Origin: Deltaproteobacteria bacterium
GTDB lineage: Bacteria > Desulfobacterota > DSM-4660 > Desulfatiglandales > Desulfatiglandaceae
NCBI GenBank assembly: GCA_019307645.1
Contig: JAFDJF010000008.1
Location: 1 to 12,937, forward strand
Direction of reading: 5' to 3'
DNA length: 12,937 nucleotides
Shown: positions 7,699 to 12,937 of the stretch, piece after piece
Layout: the number at the start of each line of letters is the position of its first letter
Position numbering within the stretch: the first letter of the stretch is position 1
Notes under the pieces: generated by a model
What the model was told of the DNA's origin: nothing
What the model saw: the letters and a program-made list of their open reading frames with translations, nothing else
Databases searched by the model: none
Position numbers and translations under genes: made by a program

Positions 7699-8079
7699 AT
7701 GTCTGATAAATATATTTTGGTAGTTGATGATGATCCTGATCTGGTAGAAACCGTGGCGCTGATGCTGGAGAGCAAAGGATGCGAAGTTGGCCGTGCCTAC
7801 GATGGTGTGGAAGGAGAAGCGTCCATCAAAGAGCGCAGGCCGGATCTCATCGTCCTTGATATCATGATGCCGAGAAAAGACGGTTATGTCCTGTGTGCTG
7901 AGTTGAAGGCTGATGAGAAAACCAGTGATATTCCCATTATCCTTCTTACGGCCGTGGGAGAAGCGGTTCCCACCACCACCTACACCCATGCCGACGGCAT
8001 GTCTACCGAGGCGGACGACTATATAGCCAAGCCGATCGACACGGAAAGTCTGTGGCAGGCGGTGAGTGACCTGCTTTGA
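7699..8079 (+). CDS. Stand-alone CheY-like response regulator receiver
   Basis: A 126-residue receiver domain with no output domain. Visible are the acidic pocket DDD (10-12), phospho-acceptor Asp54 in LDIMMP, Thr84 in ILLTA and Lys111 in AKP. The loop after Thr84 (GEAVPTTTYTHADGMSTEADD) is longer than in CheY. ATG 7699 is chosen because AAGGAGG (7685-7691) lies 7 bases upstream; a TTG at 7693 practically abuts that site. It is 18 bases ahead of the ACT-like gene, so the two are probably co-transcribed. Its cognate kinase is not evident; the kinase at 9364 has its own regulator. It may be a phosphorelay intermediate or act through protein contacts. Confidence 0.9.
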   Translation: MSDKYILVVDDDPDLVETVALMLESKGCEVGRAYDGVEGEASIKERRPDLIVLDIMMPRKDGYVLCAELKADEKTSDIPIILLTAVGEAVPTTTYTHADGMSTEADDYIAKPIDTESLWQAVSDLL

Positions 8080-8097
8080 TTCATATTTGAGTAGCTG

Positions 8098-9132
8098 ATG
8101 ACCACTCAAACAAGGCTTAGCGCTTTTAAAATCTTGAAAGGGGTGGCCAGAATTTCTCTGATGGAACCTGATGGAAAAACCAGGTTCCCGGCGGAATTCT
8201 GCCTCCTCATGGCCAGGGAAAAGATCAATCTCTTATTCCTGACCTGTGGAAATCAGGAAGGGGGCTGGGGCTTAAACGTCGCTGTAGACTCGGGAGACGC
8301 AAAGAAAGTCTTAGCCCTCATTGAAAAAAAATTCGGCAAGGCATTTCTCAATACCGCTGAAAGCGGCATTTTATCCCTTTTCCCGCACAGGAGTGATCCA
8401 TCAGTCACCGGATCCCTGTTCCAAGTCCTGGACATGACGGGTATCGAACCGGACGCCCTGGCCTATTCTAACTCCGCTATTTCAGTGGTTTTGCGGAAGG
8501 AGGCCATCGAGACAACCACAAGCGCATTATTTGAACCTTTCCAATTCAGTGCCTATCGAACTCCTGCGGATTGGAAACTTGCCCAAAAAGGTAAAGAACA
8601 GCTTTTTAAAGAAGTCGTTGCCTCTTACCAGGAAAAAAAACCAAAAGTATACAATCTGGAATGGCAGGAGGGTCAGAATCTTTTCAGAGTAGAATTGAAA
8701 AACCGCGACATGGGCCCAATGGGGGATACATTTATAAGTTTTGCTCAAAAAGGATTTCTACTACCTTTCCTCACATCGACCCCTTCCATAGAACAGCAAG
8801 AGTTGAACCTGTACCTATGCATCCCTGACTACGATCAAAAAAAACATCCCCATTTGTTCAAGGAAACGCTTCCGGACGCCGTAACAACCCGGGTTGCTCC
8901 CGTTGCGGTATTTTCCATGAACGGGCCGCATTTTGGCGATCGTTACGGTATTGCAAGCGAACTTCTTAAGGCTTTTGACAATGCTGGTGTAGAGCTATTG
9001 GCTTTAGGGTGCGCCATCGCCTCCATCAGCGGGATTGTTCGTGCTGATCAAATCGAAACAGCAACCAATGCCATACAGGAGTGTTTTGAAGTCCCGTCGG
9101 TAATAAGAAAAAGCCGATCTAAAGTGAACTAA
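8098..9132 (+). CDS. ACT-domain-like protein of unknown function
   Basis: A 344-residue soluble protein with no signal peptide or membrane segment. The last ~70 residues (VAVFSMNGPHFGDRYGIASELLKAFDNAGVELLA... split here for length) have the beta-alpha-beta-beta-alpha-beta pattern of an aspartokinase-type ACT domain, a small-molecule-binding module. The first ~150 residues also look ACT-like: a strand near 15-22, a helix ending DAKKVLALIEKKFG, and a second helix-strand unit near SLFQVLDMTGIEPDALAYSNSAISVV. The middle (~160-250) is unassigned. No catalytic motif was recognised. A ligand-sensing partner of the receiver encoded 18 bases upstream is an inference from context. The start is ATG 8098, without a strong Shine-Dalgarno. 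The final four codons and the stop lie in the left arm of the inverted-repeat element, so the original C-terminus may have been altered. Confidence 0.65.
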   Translation: MTTQTRLSAFKILKGVARISLMEPDGKTRFPAEFCLLMAREKINLLFLTCGNQEGGWGLNVAVDSGDAKKVLALIEKKFGKAFLNTAESGILSLFPHRSDPSVTGSLFQVLDMTGIEPDALAYSNSAISVVLRKEAIETTTSALFEPFQFSAYRTPADWKLAQKGKEQLFKEVVASYQEKKPKVYNLEWQEGQNLFRVELKNRDMGPMGDTFISFAQKGFLLPFLTSTPSIEQQELNLYLCIPDYDQKKHPHLFKETLPDAVTTRVAPVAVFSMNGPHFGDRYGIASELLKAFDNAGVELLALGCAIASISGIVRADQIETATNAIQECFEVPSVIRKSRSKVN

Positions 9133-9225
9133 AGTTTGAAGTGATCTAAAGTGAACTAAAGTTGTGGAGCGCTTCGCGATTAATTTTAGGATACCTTATG
9201 GTTCTTACTTTATAGACATAGCTCA

Positions 9226-9255
9226 CAAATTGTCTTTTTCTTATTATACAATTTG
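9226..9255. repeat. Hairpin in the core of the inverted-repeat element
   Basis: CAAATTGT (9226-9233) and ACAATTTG (9248-9255) are exact reverse complements with a 14-base T-rich loop, close to the centre of the whole element. Confidence 0.5.
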
Positions 9256-9257
9256 AT

Positions 9258-9280
9258 GGTTGCGCTTTGCAGCGCACACC
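9258..9280. repeat. GC-rich hairpin in the inverted-repeat element
   Basis: GGT-TGCGCT (9258-9266) pairs with AGCGCA-c-ACC (9271-9280), loop TTGC and one bulged C. It is not followed by a T-run on the + strand, so it is not a standard terminator. Confidence 0.5.
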
Positions 9281-9363
9281 AAAACTTTAGATCACTTCAG
9301 ACATTTTAGATCACTTTAGATCACTTCAAACTTTAGCTCACTTTCAGTGGCCAGGAGCCTTTC

Positions 9364-10947
9364 ATGCCGACCCAGAATCCCTCAGTCACCAATATAGCCC
9401 TCGTCGGGGGTGGCAATTACTGCAAAGATCTCCTGGAAAAAACCTCTGTAGAATACAGGAGGGAGTTAAAGGACGTTAACGCCCGTTTTGTGGGTGTCGC
9501 TGACCCCGACCCTGAAAGCCCCGGGAGACGCTTTGCCAAGCAACTGGGCCTGTTAACCTGCAGCGACTATCATGAATTTTATGAACCCCGCCACCATATT
9601 AACCTCATTATCATTTTGACCCCCGAACAAAGCGTCCTGGATGATATCCTGAAAACCAAGCCATCCCATATCCGTATACTGCCGCACCACGTCTTTGACA
9701 TCTTCTGGAAAGCCATCCGTCTGGAAGAACGCAAGCTTAGAGAGCGAAATGAGGAGATGGAAACCATCCTGAACGGGATACAGGAATTCATTATGGTCAT
9801 CACACCGGAAAAAGAGATTGAAGACGTCAATGCAGCATTCCTGCGACAGATGCATTATTCTCGAGACGATGTGATTGGACGAAAATGCTACGAGGTATTT
9901 CAGAGAGTAACCCGGAAAAGCAGCAATTGCCACCTCGTCTGTCCCCTGGAAAATGTGATCCGCAATGAAAGACCCTGCCAGGCGCTCCTGACGCGTCTGG
10001 ATCAGAAGGGGGAACCTCGATATAGCGAACTGACCATCTTTCCCATCTGGGAAAAGGGGGGGAAAATCTCGAAGTTCATTGAAATCAGCCGTGATATAAC
10101 AGAACGCAAGAGAGAGGAAGAAGAACTCACCCATCGTCTGGAAATGATGGTCGATAAACGAACGCGACAGCTGAAAGAAACACACGACAAACTTCTTCAT
10201 CAGGATAAAATGGCCTCCCTGGGAAAACTTTCAGCATCTGTTGTCCATGAACTGAACAACCCGATTGCAGGGATATTGAACCTGACCATGCTGATCAAAA
10301 GGATTATCAAAGAAAAACCCGTCGGACAGAAAGATTTTGAGGAGATGATCCAATTTCTGGACCTAATGGAGACGGAGACCAGGCGAATCAGCAGAATCGT
10401 CTCTAACCTGCTTGTGTTTTCCCGGCAGTCAAAGATTGAATTAAAAGAAGTAGACCTAAATCAGCTGATTGAGAAAACGCTCCTTTTAAATTCGAATCTT
10501 CTCAAAATCAATGGGGTCAAGGTCCAGAAAAAACTGGCCCGGAACCTGCCTGAACTTATCGGGTCAGAGGACCAGCTTCAGCAGGTCTTCATGAATGTTA
10601 TCTCAAACGCCACAGAAGGCATGGCCATGAGCGAAGGGGGCGTGCTAAGCATAGAAACCAGTCACTCGACAAAAGAAGATAAAATTGTAATCCGCTTTAA
10701 AGACTCCGGCGTCGGAATCCCTAAACAAAACATTCCTAAGCTTTTTGAACCCTTTTTCACGACAAAAAAGAAAAGCAAGGGTGTTGGGCTCGGACTTTCA
10801 GTGGCCTACGGGATCGTTAAGGAACATGGCGGGGATATTTACGTAAACTCAAAGGAAGGAAAAGGCACAACCTTTAAAATCAGCCTTCCCTTGAAACATT
10901 TAGCGAGTACACCTGACCTACAAGGAGGCCCCAATGGGCAGCACTAA
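9364..10947 (+). CDS. Sensor histidine kinase with N-terminal Rossmann-like domain and PAS domain
   Basis: A 527-residue soluble kinase without membrane segments. Residues ~8-115 look like a dinucleotide-binding Rossmann fold: NIALVGGGNYCKDLL glycine loop, a second strand ending in an acidic VADPDP, then LIIILTP. Residues ~130-248 form a PAS domain ending DITERK, with a cysteine-rich stretch (SSNCHLVCPLE and later Cys). A coiled segment leads to the HisKA domain with His295 in VVHELNNPIAG, then HATPase_c with the N box (NVISNATEGM, ~410-420), DSGVGIP, and GVGLGLSVAYG. AGGAG at 9353-9357 sets the ATG. The gene overlaps the sigma-54 regulator start by 14 bases. The cofactor or redox signal is inferred from fold only; NAD(P) binding is unproven. 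Confidence 0.9.
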   Translation: MPTQNPSVTNIALVGGGNYCKDLLEKTSVEYRRELKDVNARFVGVADPDPESPGRRFAKQLGLLTCSDYHEFYEPRHHINLIIILTPEQSVLDDILKTKPSHIRILPHHVFDIFWKAIRLEERKLRERNEEMETILNGIQEFIMVITPEKEIEDVNAAFLRQMHYSRDDVIGRKCYEVFQRVTRKSSNCHLVCPLENVIRNERPCQALLTRLDQKGEPRYSELTIFPIWEKGGKISKFIEISRDITERKREEEELTHRLEMMVDKRTRQLKETHDKLLHQDKMASLGKLSASVVHELNNPIAGILNLTMLIKRIIKEKPVGQKDFEEMIQFLDLMETETRRISRIVSNLLVFSRQSKIELKEVDLNQLIEKTLLLNSNLLKINGVKVQKKLARNLPELIGSEDQLQQVFMNVISNATEGMAMSEGGVLSIETSHSTKEDKIVIRFKDSGVGIPKQNIPKLFEPFFTTKKKSKGVGLGLSVAYGIVKEHGGDIYVNSKEGKGTTFKISLPLKHLASTPDLQGGPNGQH

Positions 10948-12277
10948 AATCCTGATTGTCGATGATGAACTGATTATGCGGGAATCCTTGGCCGGATGGC
11001 TTGAACGGGACGGTCACGATGTACAGACAGCGGCCAGCGGAGAAGAGGCCCTGGAAAAATTGAAAGGGGCCCGTTTTGACATCCTTCTGGTAGATATCAA
11101 GATGGAAGGAATAAGTGGACTGGATGTCTTGAAGCAGGTGAAAGACAACGACCCTGAAGTGGCCGTGGTAATGATTACGGCCTATGGCTCCATTTCTACG
11201 GCCATCGAGGCCATGAAGAACGGTGCATATGACTATCTGCTCAAACCCTTTGATCCAAATGAATTGGGACTGTTGATCGAGAAGATCATACAGTACCAGG
11301 CTCAGGCCCGGGAAAACCTCTACCTGAAAGAACAGTACAAGGAACGAACCCGGTTTGAAAGCATGATAGGCCAGGCCAGTCCCATGCAGGAGGTCTTTGA
11401 ACTCATCCAGGACGTAGCACCAATGAACTCAACTGTGCTGATTACAGGTGAGACCGGAACCGGTAAAGGGCTGGCAGCTAAGGCCATCCATTCAAACAGC
11501 CCCCGCTCAGAAGGCCCTTTTGTGGTGGTCAACTGCGGGTCCATCCCCGAGCATCTCATGGAAAGCGAGCTCTTTGGCCATCAGAAAGGGGCCTTTACTG
11601 ATGCCAAAGAAACCAAGAAAGGCCGTCTGGAGATGGCCCATGGAGGAACCCTTTTCCTTGACGAGATCGGGGAAATCGGGATGAGGATGCAAATAGACCT
11701 GCTGCGTGTTCTGGAAGACCGTGTATTTTACCGTGTGGGAGGAACCCAACCCATTGAGGCGGATTTTCGGGTCATTGCTGCAACCAACAGAAATCTTGAG
11801 GAGGCAATCGATCAACGAACTTTTCGAAAAGACCTTTTTTACCGTCTGAATGTAATATCCTTTCAAATGCCTCCCCTTCGCGAACGCAGAGAAGACATCC
11901 CGCTTCTGACGGAACAATTTCTGCGTCGTTTTTCTCATGAGACCAACAAGGCCATTGACCAAATAAGCCGGGAGGCGATCGATGAAATGATGCTTTATGA
12001 ATGGCCCGGAAATGTACGGGAACTTGAAAATGCCATCGAGCGGGCTGTGGTCGTAGGAAAAGGACGCAAGATCACGGCAGAAGAGCTACCTATCTTTCAT
12101 CCTGAGCGCTCCACTCCTGCTACGGACAAATCCATAAAGGAAGTGGAAAAGGCCCACATTGCCCAGATACTCAATGAAAACAACTGGAATATTGCAAAGA
12201 CTGCAAAAGTCCTGGAAATTAACCGATCCACGCTGTACGCCAAAATCAAAGGGTATGGTATCCAAAAAACATCTTGA
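10934..12277 (+). CDS. NtrC-family sigma-54-dependent response regulator
   Basis: A 447-residue three-domain activator. The receiver has DDE (10-12), phospho-acceptor Asp54, ITAYGS and LKPF. The AAA+ domain has Walker A GETGTGKG (172-179), Walker B GTLFLDEIGE, arginine finger region FRKDLFYRLN and the WPGNVREL sensor II motif. The C-terminus is a Fis-type helix-turn-helix (NWNIAKTAKVLEINRSTLYAKI). The sigma-54 contact loop reads GAFTDA (219-224) instead of GAFTGA. ATG 10934 follows AAGGAGG by 5 bases and lies inside the kinase gene, so kinase and regulator are translationally coupled and form a cognate pair. Targets would be sigma-54 promoters; none was identified with confidence in this window. 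Confidence 0.95.
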   Translation: MGSTKILIVDDELIMRESLAGWLERDGHDVQTAASGEEALEKLKGARFDILLVDIKMEGISGLDVLKQVKDNDPEVAVVMITAYGSISTAIEAMKNGAYDYLLKPFDPNELGLLIEKIIQYQAQARENLYLKEQYKERTRFESMIGQASPMQEVFELIQDVAPMNSTVLITGETGTGKGLAAKAIHSNSPRSEGPFVVVNCGSIPEHLMESELFGHQKGAFTDAKETKKGRLEMAHGGTLFLDEIGEIGMRMQIDLLRVLEDRVFYRVGGTQPIEADFRVIAATNRNLEEAIDQRTFRKDLFYRLNVISFQMPPLRERREDIPLLTEQFLRRFSHETNKAIDQISREAIDEMMLYEWPGNVRELENAIERAVVVGKGRKITAEELPIFHPERSTPATDKSIKEVEKAHIAQILNENNWNIAKTAKVLEINRSTLYAKIKGYGIQKTS

Positions 12278-12834
12278 TTGACAAACCTGAACATAACATC
12301 GTCATTTCTCCCATCGGAAAAGTGGACGCCGGACTATTCAAACCGATCAGCAGCGAAATCGACCGGGTATTCGGCTTTCACACACATGTCATGCCTCTTC
12401 TGGAGGATGTGAACTTTGCCCTGGATCCTGCCCGTGATCAGTATCATTCGACACTGATTCTGGAAAAGCTGGAGAAAATGGCCCCTGCAGGGACAGCCAA
12501 GGTCGTTGCAATTACTGATGTTGACCTTTTTATTCCCATTCTGACTTATGTGTACGGAGAGGCCCAACTAGGAGGAAAGGCCTGCATTATATCCACGTAC
12601 AGACTTAGCGAAGGCATCTCCCCGGCCGGCGCTCCTGAGATCTACCACTTCCGTATTGTCAAAGAGATTATCCATGAACTGGGCCATACGTTTAAGCTCC
12701 GCCACTGCCCGGACCACACATGCATCATGCATTACTGCCGCACAGTAGAAGATGTAGACAGAAAATCAGAGCAGCTTTGCCGCTACTGCCGGATTATGCT
12801 CGAAGACGAGAAAAAAAACCCTGACGTTGCATAA
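12274..12834 (+). CDS. amzA: Archaemetzincin-family zinc metalloprotease
   Basis: A 186-residue protein, normal for the family. The zinc-binding motif is HELGHTFKLRH with His134, Glu135, His138 and third ligand His144. It is followed by the archaemetzincin cysteine set: Cys145, Cys150 with the Met152 turn, then Cys169 and Cys172, which bind a structural zinc. The N-terminus (NIVISPIGKVD, then VFGFHTHV) also fits. No signal peptide is seen, so it is probably cytoplasmic. The best start is TTG 12274, overlapping the regulator's stop (TTGA) with no strong Shine-Dalgarno, implying coupling; no ATG occurs before the conserved region. Archaemetzincins are known from archaea, vertebrates and a few bacterial groups; physiological substrates are unknown. 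Its coupling to a two-component system suggests a regulated role. Confidence 0.9.
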   Translation: MIDKPEHNIVISPIGKVDAGLFKPISSEIDRVFGFHTHVMPLLEDVNFALDPARDQYHSTLILEKLEKMAPAGTAKVVAITDVDLFIPILTYVYGEAQLGGKACIISTYRLSEGISPAGAPEIYHFRIVKEIIHELGHTFKLRHCPDHTCIMHYCRTVEDVDRKSEQLCRYCRIMLEDEKKNPDVA

Positions 12835-12878
12835 AACTTCGAACAAAAACGTGTTAGAGTGCGTGAAATGTGTGTGTA

Positions 12879-12937
12879 GTCATGATTTTCTGGCCCGAAG
12901 TGTAGTTCACACTACATGAGGTTCAGAAAAGCATGAC
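12879..12937. repeat. Long palindrome at the window end
   Basis: GTCATGATTTTCTG (12879-12892) pairs with CAGAAAAGCATGAC (12924-12937), 13 of 14 positions, and TGTAG (12901-12905) pairs with CTACA (12912-12916) inside. The outer arm ends on the last base of the window, so its true extent is unknown. It lies 45 bases after the archaemetzincin stop. It has no trailing T-run within view. It could be a terminator-like structure, a REP-type repeat or the end of a mobile element. Confidence 0.6.

Larger units (their letters stand above)
9121..9344. repeat. 224-bp element with 40-bp terminal inverted repeats (MITE-like)
   Basis: Bases 9121-9160 match the reverse complement of 9305-9344 at 38 of 40 positions. 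The arms are built from a recurring AAGTGA(A/T)CTAAAG unit; AAAGTGAACTAAAGTT occurs directly at 9121-9136 and 9148-9163. A further partial copy lies at 9285-9300. The inner edges also mirror one another loosely (GTTGTGGAGCGCT at 9161-9173 against AGCGCACACCAAAAC at 9271-9285). The AT-rich core has no ORF of note. No clear target-site duplication is seen. It fills almost the whole gap between the ACT-like gene and the histidine kinase. It may be a non-autonomous mobile element or an intergenic repeat family; a regulator-binding array is an alternative. Confidence 0.75.

Noticed and set aside
9257..9271. Possible sigma-54 promoter (TGG...TTGCA) before the histidine kinase
   Set aside because: The spacing between the GG and GC elements is one base short of the -24/-12 consensus, and the sequence is better explained as part of a GC-rich hairpin.
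9121..9344. CRISPR-like array of AAGTGA(A/T)CTAAAG repeats
   Set aside because: Units are too short, in opposite orientations, without regular unique spacers and without cas genes.

Overview
The window looks like chromosome from a strictly anaerobic, probably sulfate-reducing member of the Desulfobacterota (former Deltaproteobacteria). This is inferred from gene content: a Wood-Ljungdahl methylene-tetrahydrofolate reductase cluster joined to HdrA and MvhD electron-transfer proteins, selenocysteine use in exactly those two proteins, a sigma-54 two-component system and an archaemetzincin. No rRNA, tRNA, CRISPR or transposase gene is visible. All genes lie on the + strand.

Region 1 (1-7624) is one tight redox operon: a structured 5' leader; metF-like gene 1; a giant HdrA fusion (HdrA, then an NfnB/GltD-like insert, then HdrA); mvhD; metV; and metF gene 2, with short gaps or overlaps at every junction. 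Three consecutive genes need a stop codon to be read through. HdrA has an in-frame TGA at 1305-1307 and MvhD has one at 5612-5614. Each turns a family CxxC motif into CxxU and is followed at the right distance by a SECIS-like hairpin, so both are read here as selenoproteins. MetV has an in-frame TAG at 6330-6332 with its cysteine-rich C-terminal domain intact beyond it. Pyrrolysine is the most interesting explanation; a nonsense mutation or assembly error is possible. None of the ten genes ends in TAG (five TAA, five TGA). No HdrB or HdrC is present, so the set resembles a MetFV-HdrA-MvhD complex in which an NAD(P)H-binding module inside HdrA may exchange electrons among pyridine nucleotide, ferredoxin and methylene-/methyl-THF.

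Region 2 (7625-9363) holds a stand-alone CheY-like receiver, a 344-residue ACT-domain-like protein of unknown function, and a 224-bp element bounded by 40-bp inverted repeats (38/40 identical). The outer repeat supplies the last codons and stop of the ACT-like gene.

Region 3 (9364-12834) is a translationally coupled signalling operon: a histidine kinase with a Rossmann-like sensor domain plus PAS, an NtrC-type sigma-54 activator with a GAFTDA variant of the GAFTGA loop, and an archaemetzincin protease that probably starts at a TTG overlapping the activator's stop. The final 100 bases hold only a long palindrome that runs to the last base of the window.
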